64,000 bases of DNA, from positions 1 through 64,000 of the forward strand of contig NZ_NXLZ01000003.1 of assembly GCF_005406205.1 (NCBI RefSeq), given 5' to 3'. A model generated the notes under the pieces. The model made no database searches and was not told the DNA's origin. It worked only from the letters and a program-made list of their open reading frames with translations. The stretch's first letter is position 1, and each line of letters starts with the position of its first letter. A program made the translations under genes and the position numbers. The stretch comes from Campylobacter estrildidarum. Lineage in GTDB: Bacteria; Campylobacterota; Campylobacteria; Campylobacterales; Campylobacteraceae. Shown piece after piece: positions 49,806 through 61,277 of this stretch.

Positions 49806-51212
49806 CCAAATACTATAAAATCTTTTAGATTTGTAATAAATTTCTCATTTTTTTGATCATTGCTGCATAAATATTCTATAATTTTATCTTCTATTTCCTC
49901 GACATTTAAATCACTACATTCTGAAATATCTTCTTTGAATTTTTTATAAATATTTTTTACTTCATTAGAAGTAGCTATTTTATTTAAAATTTCTTTTTTC
50001 ATTTTAATAGATTTAAAGTTGCATATCTTTTCCGAAGAATATTTTTCAAAGATATTTAGAAATTTATTATCATCAAGCAAATCAAAAACTTCCCTCTCTA
50101 TATTCATAAATGGAAGAAAAAAATGTTTATGTGATTTATATGGTCTTATCTTCTTATCATCTTTAATATCACCGTCCAATATTGCAACAACTTTCGCATT
50201 GCTATAAAATTTCGTTTTATCATTTTCAGTATAATGTTTCATAACATTTTCGTATCCTCCTATAGAGAGTATAAGATATTTTAATTGTATATCTTTCATT
50301 TTGGTTTCAATTATTTTTTTGACAAATTTTTTTGCTAATTCATCTTCAACCAAAATAATCCTATCATAAAAATAAAGTTTATATAATTTTGAAGTAATAA
50401 ATGCAGGATATATAGGATTATATATATTTTGATTTTCTATATAATATGTATTATTAGGTTTTGATTCTTCTAATATCACCAAAGAATGTGTAGCAATTAT
50501 AAATAATAAATTATAGTCTTTATACCATTTTTCTAATTTTTTAAACAATCTGTGTTGTGCCGATGGATGCAGAGCTAAATCAATTTCATCGATAATAAAC
50601 AATCTAAGTTTATCTATTTTATTTTTTAATGTATCTATAATTTTTAAGATTGATAAAACAAAGTATTCCCCTGTGCTAAAATCATATTCACTTATATTGT
50701 GACCATTTTGTTCTAAAAAATAAATCTTTTTAGGTGATTTTATATACCTCAAACTATTAAAATATCCGGTATTTTCACCATTTATGATCATTTCTAACTC
50801 ACTTTTTATAAAATCTGATGCGTCATGTGCATTTCTATAATTTTTTAAATAATTTTTATTTTCTAATTGATTAAATCTCAAACCATTTAATATGGAAGAT
50901 TCAAAAAAAACCACCTATAAAAAACATATCTTCATGTTTTGAACTAGTTTCATGCCAATTTCGATTTTTTTCCCATATGAATTTTTTGTCTAAAGAAACG
51001 TATGTTACTCTCCCATTTTCATATATTCCCCTAAATTCATTGTTTAATGATGAACGTTGAACCAACTTGGCAATACAAGTTAATAATGTCGATTTACCAC
51101 TAGCGTTATCTCCGGAAATAACAATAATTCCTTTTTCTAGTTTTAAAATAAATTCCATTTTTTTTATTTTTTTTATATTCTCTATAATAATTTTAATTTC
51201 TTGATTTTCCAT
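49802..51212 (-). pseudogene. OLD/RloA-like ATPase gene in the R-M locus, frameshift in A8 tract
   Basis: An AAA ATPase with Walker A (ISGDNASGKSTLL) in its first 103 codons, then a stop right after FFIGGFF. The next frame continues with FESSILNGLRFNQLEN and carries LRLFIIDEIDLALHPSAQHRLF (Walker B/D-loop) and a TOPRIM-like region (IILVEDELAKKFVKKII, VVAILDGDIKDDKK). The break is the A8 tract 50903-50910; seven bases would join GGFFESSI. This is the OLD-family build (ABC ATPase plus TOPRIM), often nested in Campylobacter type I loci as rlo genes. It may be switchable by tract slippage rather than dead. Confidence 0.8.
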
Positions 51213-51247
51213 GAACTATCCTTTTTACAAATTTACTTTCAATTTTA

Positions 51248-53551
51248 TCATAAATAAATTTCCCTTTGCAAGTCATCAAAACTTTGCTTTAAATTTTCTA
51301 AACTTCCAAATTCATCGGCCAATTCTCTTGCATTGCCTAAAGAGCTAAGCTCTATAAGCGGTTTTAAACCCTCATCAAAATCTTTTATGCCGTATTCTTG
51401 ATATCGATTCAGTAAAAATTCTATAAATTTTATAGCCTTTTCTTTTTGAAAACGTTTTAAGAATTCGCTATTTTCTACTTGCAAAACACGTTCTTGCCTT
51501 GTTTTGATCTCGCTATTAAAACTTAAATGCGCCAAAACATCATATATATCACAATCTTTCTTTTCAAAAATTTCACTCAAATCTTTTAAAGCATCCTCAT
51601 CCACTCTATCTTTTTCAAGAGCTTTTAAAAAATTCTCTCTATTGCTTTGGATGCTCCAAATTTCACGTAATTTTTTCTCATCATCATAATACTCACCCAG
51701 CTTGCCTATCAAAAATTCCAAAAATTCCTTAGTTCGAAGTGGCTTACCCTCTAATCCCATATAACTTGTCTCGATATCTAAAACTTTAAGTTTTGTGCCT
51801 ACAAGATGCACAGTTACTCTTTTTTTCTCTTTGCTTTCTTCTTTTGTTTTCTTTGTCTCTTTAGTGATTTTTCTTTCTTGTTCTTTTTCTTTGATTTCTT
51901 CTATTTTTTCACCGTCCCATTTTGGATCATAAAAAAGCTTAGTAGCACCGACAAAATCAAGTATAGTAAAAAAATCCTTACCTTCATAAACTCTAGTGCC
52001 ACGCCCGATGATTTGCTTAAATTCCACCATAGAACCTATATTTGCTAGCAAAACGATATTGCGGACATTTTTAGCATCCACGCCCGTTGTAAGCATTTTA
52101 GAACTCGTAAGTATGACAGGAAAGCTTTTATCATTGTCTTGAAACTGCTTTAGATAATCAATCCCTATTTTACCTTCATCGCTCGTTACCCTTACACAAT
52201 AATCATCTTTTTTAACGCTTTTGTATTTATCTATAGCTCTTTTTACTTCACTCGCATGGGCTTGATTGACACAAAAAACGATAGTTTTATCCATAGGATT
52301 TATAAGCTCTAAAATTTTCTTAGCGATAAAATCATTATATCTTGGTAAAAATATATTTCTTTCAAATTCACTTTGCTTGTAAAAACCTTTTTCAAGATCC
52401 CCTTGTATCAAATCATTAGGATTATAAGTATAACCATCACTCAAACTTGTTTTGATAAGTTTGACTTTATAAGGTGTTAAAAAGCCGTCTTCAATACCAC
52501 TTTTAAGACTATAATCATAAACACTTTCTCCAAAATATTCATAAGTGTCTATATTTTCTTCTTTTTTTGGAGTGGCGGTTAAACCGATTTGAGTCGCGTA
52601 AGAAAAATACTCAAGCACCGCTCTCCAACTTCCCTCTTCATTGGCTCCACCTCTATGACATTCATCTATAATGATAAGATCAAAAAAATCTTTTGGATAT
52701 TGAAGATAAAATTTACTCTCTTGCTGTTCTTCAGTATTTTCTTGTTCTTTTGAATTTGAAGCTAAACTTTGATAAATTCCAAAAAAGACATTAGCATTTG
52801 TTATGATTTTTCCACCATTTTTCTTTATCTCTTCAGCGCTAATTGCCTTGCAATCACCCTCTATAGGATTAAATTCCCCCAAAGCTTGATCCCTTAAGGT
52901 GATCCTATCGCATAAAAACAATATCTTAGGTTTTTGATCTTTGTTTTCTTTGTTCCATTTTGCTTCTAGCAAACGATAACATAAAGCAAAAGCTATAGTT
53001 GTTTTTCCTGTGCCAGTAGCAAGGGTGAGTAAAATTCTATCTTTATCATTTATAATCGCTTCTATGGCTTTATCAACCGCTATTTTTTGATAATACCTCA
53101 ACTCTTTTTCTGGTATATACATCGGTTTTTGTGTTAAAAGTTTGTATTGCCACTCTTTAACATTGCCATAAATTCGATCAAAAAGCTCTTTTGGAGTTGG
53201 GAATTTATCTATATATCCTCCCCTAGAACTTCTCATATCGTATTCATAAATTTTTTCTCCATTGGTACTATATACAAAAGGCACATTTAAAATTTTTGCA
53301 TACTCTATGCCTTGAGACAAGCCATCTAAAGCATCTTTGCTAAGTTTTTTAGCTTCGATTATAGCAAGATTGTTTCCTTCATATCTAAGCAGATAATCTG
53401 CGAATTTTCTTTCGCCGCTTTTACCACCTAAAAGCTTTCTACCGGCTGTAAAATAATAATTTCTGCGAATATCGGCTTCACTCCAAGAACTACTATAAAG
53501 CTTGGTATCTATAAATTTTACTCTAGTATCATCTTCTGAAAGAATTTTCAT
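51248..53551 (-). CDS. hsdR: Type I restriction endonuclease motor subunit HsdR
   Basis: A 767-residue translocase-nuclease. Start at MKILSEDDTRVKFID. PD-(D/E)xK nuclease residues in YLLRYEGNNLAIIEAKKLS (near residue 60-80). Walker A LATGTGKTTIAFAL; DEAH-type DECHRGG; helicase motif VI region GRGTRVYEGKDFF. A Lys/Glu-rich linker lies at about 575-600. First gene of the minus-strand hsdR-ATPase-hsdS-hsdM order. Intact, but its partner HsdM carries a stop. Confidence 0.94.
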   Translation of the reverse strand: MKILSEDDTRVKFIDTKLYSSSWSEADIRRNYYFTAGRKLLGGKSGERKFADYLLRYEGNNLAIIEAKKLSKDALDGLSQGIEYAKILNVPFVYSTNGEKIYEYDMRSSRGGYIDKFPTPKELFDRIYGNVKEWQYKLLTQKPMYIPEKELRYYQKIAVDKAIEAIINDKDRILLTLATGTGKTTIAFALCYRLLEAKWNKENKDQKPKILFLCDRITLRDQALGEFNPIEGDCKAISAEEIKKNGGKIITNANVFFGIYQSLASNSKEQENTEEQQESKFYLQYPKDFFDLIIIDECHRGGANEEGSWRAVLEYFSYATQIGLTATPKKEENIDTYEYFGESVYDYSLKSGIEDGFLTPYKVKLIKTSLSDGYTYNPNDLIQGDLEKGFYKQSEFERNIFLPRYNDFIAKKILELINPMDKTIVFCVNQAHASEVKRAIDKYKSVKKDDYCVRVTSDEGKIGIDYLKQFQDNDKSFPVILTSSKMLTTGVDAKNVRNIVLLANIGSMVEFKQIIGRGTRVYEGKDFFTILDFVGATKLFYDPKWDGEKIEEIKEKEQERKITKETKKTKEESKEKKRVTVHLVGTKLKVLDIETSYMGLEGKPLRTKEFLEFLIGKLGEYYDDEKKLREIWSIQSNRENFLKALEKDRVDEDALKDLSEIFEKKDCDIYDVLAHLSFNSEIKTRQERVLQVENSEFLKRFQKEKAIKFIEFLLNRYQEYGIKDFDEGLKPLIELSSLGNARELADEFGSLENLKQSFDDLQREIYL

Positions 53552-53575
53552 CACAATCCCCAAAAAGCTAAAAAA

Positions 53576-54565
53576 TCATTCTAAAACTATACCTTCATTG
53601 ATCACAATTTCACCGATGATAAAAGCATCACTTGCCTCTAAAACTTTGCTTACATTTGATGGATCAACCACTATCACTAAACCAACACCCATATTAAAAC
53701 TTCTATACATTTCACTTTCTTCAACCGCTTCGCCTATGGTATAGAAAATTTCAGGGGTTTTAAGATGATGTTTTCGGATAATCGCTCCCATTCCACGCGG
53801 TAAAACACGCGGTAAATTTTCAACCAAGCCCCCACCAGTAATATGTGCTAAAGCATTGATAAAAGGTTTTAAAGTAAGAAATTCACGCACATAAATTCTT
53901 GTAGGCTCCAATAAAACATCGATTAAATTTTTTCCTTCCACCTTATCATCAAACTTCATCTTTAGACTTTCAAAAAGCACTTTTCTAGCTAAAGAATAAC
54001 CATTAGAATGAAGTCCAGAACTTGGAAGTGCCAATAAAATATCACCATTTTTTACAAATTTACTTCTATCGATTTCATCTTCTTCAGCCATACCCACAGC
54101 AAAACCCGCAAGATCAAAATCATCTTTTGCATACATTCCAGGCATTTCAGCAGTTTCACCGCCGATTAAAGCACAATTTGCCAGCTTACAACCCTTAGCG
54201 ATCCCTTCAACAACGACTTTTGCAACATCCACTTCTAATTTAGCCGTAGCATAATAATCCAAAAAGAATAAAGGCATAGCAAAATTACAAATAAGATCAT
54301 TCACACACATCGCAACCAAATCTTGCCCTATGGTGTCGTATTTTTTTGCGTCTATAGCTAAGCGAAGTTTAGTCCCAACTCCATCTGTAGCACTTAACAT
54401 CACAGGTTTTTTAAAGCCGCTTGGCATTCTAAAAGCACCTGAAAAAGATCCTATGCCGCCTATAACATTTTCATTAAAAGTTTCTTTTACAAGTGGCTTT
54501 ATAGCTTCAACAAAAGCATTACCATTATCTATACTTACTCCAGCATCTTCGTATGAAATTTTCAT
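53576..54565 (-). CDS. purM: Phosphoribosylformylglycinamidine cyclo-ligase
   Basis: A 329-residue AIR synthetase of de novo purine synthesis. Features: YEDAGVSIDNGNAF at the start, GVGTKLRLAID, ALIGGETAEMPGMY, AHITGGGLVENLPRVLP. Divergent from coaE with a 60-base gap. It marks the right edge of the R-M locus. Confidence 0.96.
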   Translation of the reverse strand: MKISYEDAGVSIDNGNAFVEAIKPLVKETFNENVIGGIGSFSGAFRMPSGFKKPVMLSATDGVGTKLRLAIDAKKYDTIGQDLVAMCVNDLICNFAMPLFFLDYYATAKLEVDVAKVVVEGIAKGCKLANCALIGGETAEMPGMYAKDDFDLAGFAVGMAEEDEIDRSKFVKNGDILLALPSSGLHSNGYSLARKVLFESLKMKFDDKVEGKNLIDVLLEPTRIYVREFLTLKPFINALAHITGGGLVENLPRVLPRGMGAIIRKHHLKTPEIFYTIGEAVEESEMYRSFNMGVGLVIVVDPSNVSKVLEASDAFIIGEIVINEGIVLE

Positions 54566-54625
54566 TAATTTTCCTTTAAGAAATAAAAAGTTATTTTAAC
54601 GAAAAAAGTTTTAATAAGGCATAAG

Positions 54626-55237
54626 ATGAAGAATGCTTTTTTTGTAACTGCTTCAATCGCTTGTGGTAAAAGCACTTTTATACAAATTGCAAATTCTATG
54701 GGATTTAAAAGCATTAGCGCGGATGAAATCGCTCATGAAATTTTAGATCAATACTCTTTAGAACTTGCACAAATATTTTCAAAATTCAATACAAAAAATC
54801 AAAAATTATTAAAAGAAGATAAAAAAATCGATAGAAAAATTCTTGGTAGTATCATTTTTAATGATCAAGAGGCAAAAAAAATATTAGAAGATTTCACGCA
54901 CCCAAAAATTAGAATGCAAATTTTAGAGCAAATGCAAATTTTAGAAAAAGAAAATAAACCTTATTTCGTTGAAATTCCACTTTTTTTTGAAAGCAAAGCT
55001 TATGAGAATTTAGGCAAAGTAATATTGATCTACTCCCCTAAAGAGCTAAGCTTACAAAGACTTATAAAAAGGGATAACTTAAGCTTAGAAGCTGCTAAAA
55101 AAAGGCTTTATTCGCAAATAGATATCGAAGAAAAAGTTAAAAAAGCGGATTTGGTTATAAAAAATACTGGCTCTTATGCCGATTTTGAAAAAAAATGTAT
55201 CCAAATGTTGCAAAAAATTTCTAAAGGAGCAATTTGA
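54626..55237 (+). CDS. coaE: Dephospho-CoA kinase
   Basis: A 203-residue kinase that completes coenzyme A synthesis. P-loop FFVTASIACGKSTFI differs from the usual GGIGSGKS but keeps GKST, as I recall for Campylobacter. SADEIAHEILDQY supplies the substrate Asp, and the lid region is LQRLIKRDNLS. The stop overlaps the dapF TTG start. Confidence 0.92.
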   Translation: MKNAFFVTASIACGKSTFIQIANSMGFKSISADEIAHEILDQYSLELAQIFSKFNTKNQKLLKEDKKIDRKILGSIIFNDQEAKKILEDFTHPKIRMQILEQMQILEKENKPYFVEIPLFFESKAYENLGKVILIYSPKELSLQRLIKRDNLSLEAAKKRLYSQIDIEEKVKKADLVIKNTGSYADFEKKCIQMLQKISKGAI

Positions 55238-55983
55238 AATTTTACAAATACTATGCTAATGGCAATGATTTTGTCATCACAAATGCTGATAAAAAAGAAA
55301 ATAGAAGTGAATTAGCTAAAGAAATTTGCGATCGCTATAAAGGCATAGGTGCTGATGGTTTTATCGTGATCTTGCCTCATGAAAAATACGATTTTGAATG
55401 GGAATTTTATAACAATGACGGATCTTATGCAAGTATGTGTGGCAATGGCTCAAGAGCTGCAGCACATTTTGCACACCATATCAATAAAACACCATCAAAA
55501 ATGACTTTTTTAACTGGAGCAGGTGTGATCAAGGCCGAAGTTGAAAATGATTTGGTAGAAATTTCATTTGGAAAAGTTAAAAATATAGAAAGTAAATTTG
55601 AAGAATTAGGAAAAATTTGGCAAATTTGCGATACTGGAGTGCCGCATTTGGTACATTTTTGCAAAAATTTAGATGAATTTGATATCATACTTTGTCAAAA
55701 AATGAGAAAAAAGTATAATGCAAATGTCAATTTCGCAAAAATTATAGATCAAAATTCTTTAAAGGTGCGAACCTTTGAACGCGGTGTCGAAAATGAAACT
55801 TTAGCTTGTGGGACAGGAATGGGAGCTTGTTTTTATCTTGCATTTTTAGAACAAAAAATTCAAGATAAAGCTAGCGTATTTCCAAAAAGCGGAGAAAAAG
55901 TTGATTTTAGATTAGAACATGAAGAATTGTTTTTTAAAGGAAAGGTAAGATACTGCTTTGAAGCAAATTATAATTTTTCTTAG
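55234..55983 (+). CDS. dapF: Diaminopimelate epimerase
   Basis: A 249-residue epimerase of lysine and peptidoglycan synthesis. Starts with TTG (FYKYYANGNDFVI) after AAGGAGCAA. Both catalytic cysteines are seen: YASMCGNGSRAAAHF and ENETLACGTGMGACF. It overlaps the next gene by 26 bases. Confidence 0.94.
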   Translation: MKFYKYYANGNDFVITNADKKENRSELAKEICDRYKGIGADGFIVILPHEKYDFEWEFYNNDGSYASMCGNGSRAAAHFAHHINKTPSKMTFLTGAGVIKAEVENDLVEISFGKVKNIESKFEELGKIWQICDTGVPHLVHFCKNLDEFDIILCQKMRKKYNANVNFAKIIDQNSLKVRTFERGVENETLACGTGMGACFYLAFLEQKIQDKASVFPKSGEKVDFRLEHEELFFKGKVRYCFEANYNFS

Positions 55984-56719
55984 TCTTTTTTTGAGTCAAA
56001 TTTTTGCTACACAAAATTTAAAAGATGGCTTTGGAGAAGATTATTACAACTTAGACACAGAAGAAAAAAGAAAAATTTTTTTTGTTAAAATGAATGCGAT
56101 GTTTGATGAAAGCTTTAAAGAAATTGCTAAAGAGCAAGATTTTATAAACGCATTTTTCAAACAAGCAAATAAAGATGGTTTTAGAACAGCCGATCAAGAA
56201 AACTTGGAAAAACTTTTAGAACTTAAAGAAAAATATCGCGTGCAAAATCTTTTTGATTATTATGAATATAAAAAAAGAATTGCTCCTATTCCAAAATCTA
56301 TGGGTATAGCACAAGCTTTAGTTGAAAGTGCAACCGGTACTAGTCGTTTTGCAAGAGAAGCAAATAATCTTTTTGGAGAATGGACTTGGGGGGATAAAGG
56401 TTTAATTCCTGATTCAAGACATCCAAAGAAAAAACATAAAATTAAAATTTTTGATTCTTTGCAAGATAGTGTAAATTCTTATGTTTTAAATTTAAACAGA
56501 CATTTTGCTTATGCTGATTTTAGAGAAGCAAGATATAAAGATATGAAAGAAGGTAAAAAAATTCAAGGCTTAGAAGCTATAAAAACATTGCATGCCTATT
56601 CAGAACTTAAGGGGCATTATATAGAGCTTGTTATAAAAGTTATAAATAAATACAATCTAGAAAAATATGATAATTTGAATTCCAAACCGAGCTTAGAACT
56701 TTTTAAAACTAAAAACTGA
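55958..56719 (+). CDS. Bax-like glucosaminidase domain protein
   Basis: A 253-residue secreted protein with a TTG start and signal KQIIIFLSLFLSQIFA. The glucosaminidase core is MGIAQALVESATGTSRFAREANNLFGEW, where the Glu is the probable catalytic residue, followed by IFDSLQDSVNSYVLNLNRH. It likely cleaves peptidoglycan. Its 3' end overlaps the convergent ATPase gene by 11 bases. Confidence 0.83.
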   Translation: MKQIIIFLSLFLSQIFATQNLKDGFGEDYYNLDTEEKRKIFFVKMNAMFDESFKEIAKEQDFINAFFKQANKDGFRTADQENLEKLLELKEKYRVQNLFDYYEYKKRIAPIPKSMGIAQALVESATGTSRFAREANNLFGEWTWGDKGLIPDSRHPKKKHKIKIFDSLQDSVNSYVLNLNRHFAYADFREARYKDMKEGKKIQGLEAIKTLHAYSELKGHYIELVIKVINKYNLEKYDNLNSKPSLELFKTKN

Positions 56720-57743
56720 GTGCAAATTTATCAAAAGGCAAAACTTCAAATTTGACTCCTTGCTCAAAAAAGCTATCTTCGCTTGAAAGAGTGATAAAAA
56801 TAATATGAAATATCCCAATATCTATAACCTTAGGAAGGATTTTTTTAGCACGAATTTTAATCAAATCAATATCTAAAGTTGGGCTAGATATATAGGCAAT
56901 TTTTAATTTTTTACTATAAAAATGAAAATATTTATTGTAAAAAAAATCCTCTTGAAATTTAAAAAGTTCATTTAAAATCACATTCTCAAACAAATGAGAA
57001 AAATCTTTATAAATACAAAGATTATTTCTTAAACCAAAATCTCTAAAATAGATTTTTTGAAGTTTTTTCTCATCGTGAGTTATGGGATAAATTGTATATG
57101 TATTTTCAAGCTCTTTTATGGCGTGATAAACACTATCTTTTGAGGTTTTTATTCTTGTTTTAAGTTCCAAAAAAAGCTTAGAAATGCTTATTTGTTGTCC
57201 TAAGTTTTTGGCTAAATATTTTAAAATTTCAATTTCTAAAGAATTAAAATTATGTTTTAAAAGCTCATTTTTTTGACTCAATTCACTACGACCTATTTGC
57301 AAAAAAAGACCTACTAAATGATTGATAGGCAAATTTTTATTAATACTTATAAATTCTTCAAAATCAAAATAATCCAATTGTAATTCTTTAAAACCATCAA
57401 TATACAAATCTTTTCTGTTTGTGCTTATAATAATAGGAATTTTTATATCTTTTAAATCCAAAGAAAAATCTACTCCATAAAGACAAAGAATTTTAATTTG
57501 AATATTATTTTGTAAAAAAAATCCAAGTTGCTTTAGACTCTCTTTTTCAAAACGTATATCATTAAAATTTAAAAATAAAATCTCTTCTTGTTTAAATTGA
57601 GATAAATAATTAAAAATCAAGGTTTTTTTGCCTGATTTTTTCGGGCCCTTAAGAATGATATTAGCATGTGAAATTTGCACCTTTCTTTCATAGCTCATTT
57701 CAAATTTGGATGCATTTTCATAAAAAAAATTTAATATTTTCAT
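56709..57743 (-). CDS. P-loop ATPase with winged-helix tail
   Basis: A 344-residue protein with Walker A ILKGPKKSGKKTLIF (residues 31-45) and a sensor-like stretch IPIIISTNRKDLY. The C-terminal part (from about 190) is helical with a winged-helix pattern (LSLKYLAKNLGQQISISKLF-type) then a nuclease-like beta domain common in AAA_14/DUF4143 proteins. It occupies the Cj1533c position. Partner unknown; it may be a housekeeping orphan rather than a toxin system. Confidence 0.6.
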   Translation of the reverse strand: MKILNFFYENASKFEMSYERKVQISHANIILKGPKKSGKKTLIFNYLSQFKQEEILFLNFNDIRFEKESLKQLGFFLQNNIQIKILCLYGVDFSLDLKDIKIPIIISTNRKDLYIDGFKELQLDYFDFEEFISINKNLPINHLVGLFLQIGRSELSQKNELLKHNFNSLEIEILKYLAKNLGQQISISKLFLELKTRIKTSKDSVYHAIKELENTYTIYPITHDEKKLQKIYFRDFGLRNNLCIYKDFSHLFENVILNELFKFQEDFFYNKYFHFYSKKLKIAYISSPTLDIDLIKIRAKKILPKVIDIGIFHIIFITLSSEDSFFEQGVKFEVLPFDKFALSF

Positions 57744-57782
57744 TTTTTTCCTTTTAAAAAGGAAATTATAATAATTTTTTCT

Positions 57783-59195
<1,413 letters not shown>

Positions 59196-59365
59196 AGTTA
59201 AAAATTTATATTATAAAATTTATTTATAATTATTATACTCTTTTTATTTAAAAAAATACTAGGATTTTAAAATATTTTTTAAAATCAATTTTCCAACCTC
59301 AATCTAGCTTGACTAGTGATTTTTATTACATAAAATCAATAAACTTATCATTAAAATCAAATTTT

Positions 59366-60190
59366 TTAACACTTGCTTTTTTTATAAAAATAATTGGTCG
59401 CTTCGACAAAACCCTCTACACTACCGCAATCAAAACGCTTTCCTTCAAATTTATAAGCTAAAACCATACCATTAGTTGCTTGAGTTAAAAGTGCATCGGT
59501 GAGTTGAATTTCTCCATTTTTACCCTCTTGGGTATTTTCTAAAATTTCAAAAATATCAGAAGTTAAAATATATCTCCCAATAATAGCTAAATTACTCGGA
59601 GCCTCATCAGGATCAGGCTTTTCTATCATAGAATTTACCATGATCAAATTTTCCTCTACTGTATTTCCAGCGATCACTCCATAATTACAAACTTGTTCTT
59701 TTGGTACCTCCATAACCGCTATAACAGTACAACGATATTTTTCATAAATCTTAACCATTTGTGCCATTACATTTAAGCCGTTTTCATTCACGCATAAATC
59801 ATCAGCCAAAATAACTCCAAAAGCCTCATCTCGCACTAAAGATTTACCTTTAAGTACTGCATCACCTAATCCACGCATTTCATTTTGACGTGTAAAGATA
59901 AAAGTGCAACGATCGATTAAAGATCTTATATCTTTAAGTAAATATTCTTTTTTTGTTCCAGAAATTTGATGTTCTAGCTCATAAGAAATATCAAAATAAT
60001 CCTCTAAAGCTCTCTTGCCTCTTCCTGTAACAAAACCCATATTATCCATCCCAGCTTCTAAAGCCTCATCGACTCCATAATGAATTAAAGGTTTAGTAAG
60101 TATAGGCAACATTTCCTTAGGCAAACTTTTTGTAGCGGGTAAAAATCTAGTCCCATAGCCAGCTGCAGGAAAAATACAAGTTTGAAACAT
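59366..60190 (-). CDS. galU: UTP-glucose-1-phosphate uridylyltransferase
   Basis: A 274-residue nucleotidyltransferase. N-terminal FPAAGYGTRFLPATKSLPKEML holds the nucleotide-binding glycines and catalytic Lys; VEEALEAG-like and IIGRYILTSDIFEIL segments follow, and the C-terminus has LAYKFEGKRFDCG. Makes UDP-glucose for LOS and glycan synthesis. Neighbours pgi and acs of C. jejuni are both absent. Confidence 0.95.
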   Translation of the reverse strand: MFQTCIFPAAGYGTRFLPATKSLPKEMLPILTKPLIHYGVDEALEAGMDNMGFVTGRGKRALEDYFDISYELEHQISGTKKEYLLKDIRSLIDRCTFIFTRQNEMRGLGDAVLKGKSLVRDEAFGVILADDLCVNENGLNVMAQMVKIYEKYRCTVIAVMEVPKEQVCNYGVIAGNTVEENLIMVNSMIEKPDPDEAPSNLAIIGRYILTSDIFEILENTQEGKNGEIQLTDALLTQATNGMVLAYKFEGKRFDCGSVEGFVEATNYFYKKSKC

Positions 60191-60295
60191 AATAATCCTT
60201 TATTTTTAAACTAAAATCAATAACGATTTTCTATTAATATTTTTTAAATTACAATTGAATTTTAATCTTAAAAAAATGATTTTACAAAAATTATG

Positions 60296-61277
60296 TTAAT
60301 CTAAAAAATAAATAGCATCTTGATTAAACGCAAGAATAATTTCATTATATAAATTTAAACCACTTTTGTTAAATTGCTCTTGACTTAAGGCAAATTCTAA
60401 AATTTTATCTTGAATTTTAATACGCACAAAAATAAAATCCTTTCTAGTTCTTAAATCTATAACTAAACATTTATCAATAATAAAATCAAAAGCATGATCT
60501 AAATTATCTTTTTCTTTTGCAAAAGAAATTTTATAAGGATTTATTGCTATTTTACTTGAATTTTTTTCCATATAAGGACTAAAATCTATAAAACGATCAA
60601 AATAAATTCCCTTATTTTCAAGATCAAAAACATTAGTATTTTCAAATTCCAAAATTTCACCAGAATGCAAGTAATATCTTTTTTTGTACTAAAGAATCTA
60701 AAAAAACTTTATCATGACTTGCAATTAAAAAGCCGCTATTGTAAGTTTTTTGCATAAATAAAATTGCTTTTTTAAACAAAATAGCTGTTTTTTGATCTAA
60801 AAAAGCACTAGGCTCGTCTAATAAATAATATTTTGCACGAACCACTTAAAGCCAAAGCAAAAGCAAGTTTTTGACTTTGTCCTGAGGAAAGTTCATTGGG
60901 ATGTTTTTTAAGCAAACTTTTGTCGATCTCAAGCAAATTAAAAGTTTCATCGATGCAATTTTGACTTTCTTTTAAATCAATTTTATAAGTTTTTTAAAAG
61001 AAATGAAAAATTTTTTTCAATACTACGATTTAGAAATATAGGTTCTGGAAAAAGAAGATAAATTTGACGCTTTTCATCTGAATTTAAATGTATTTTTCCA
61101 AAATAAGAAATATTTTCAAAATCACCTTCAAGAAATTTAAGAATTCTTAAAAGTGTAGATTTTCCGCTCCCATTTAAACCCATTAAAATACTGATTTTAC
61201 TAGTATCTAAAACTAATTTTTAATATTTAAAATATTTTTTGATTATAACTAAAACTAAAATTATTAAGCTCTATCAC
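60296..61277 (-). pseudogene. tupC: tupC tungstate ABC transporter ATPase, multiply frameshifted
   Basis: Recognisable pieces lie in successive frames: an N-terminus VIELNNFSFSYNQK from a GTG overlapping the tupB stop, Walker A ILMGLNGSGKSTLLR at 61183, HPNELSSGQSQKLAF (signature) near 60890, and KYYLLDEPSAFLDQ (Walker B) near 60830. The C-terminal ILEFENTNVFDLEN continues to 60296. At least five indels separate them, several explained by one extra base in short runs, for example A6 for A5 and A7 for A6. This ATPase would power W uptake with TupB. Clearly non-functional. Confidence 0.9.

Noticed and set aside
46732-53575. CRISPR array between moeA and purM
   Set aside because: Looked for 36-base direct repeats with regular spacers of the Campylobacter type; none seen. 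The repeats present are palindromes only.
60296-61183. Three separate small genes in the tupC region
   Set aside because: Their products are consecutive parts of one ABC ATPase (Walker A, signature, Walker B, C-terminal domain) in different frames.
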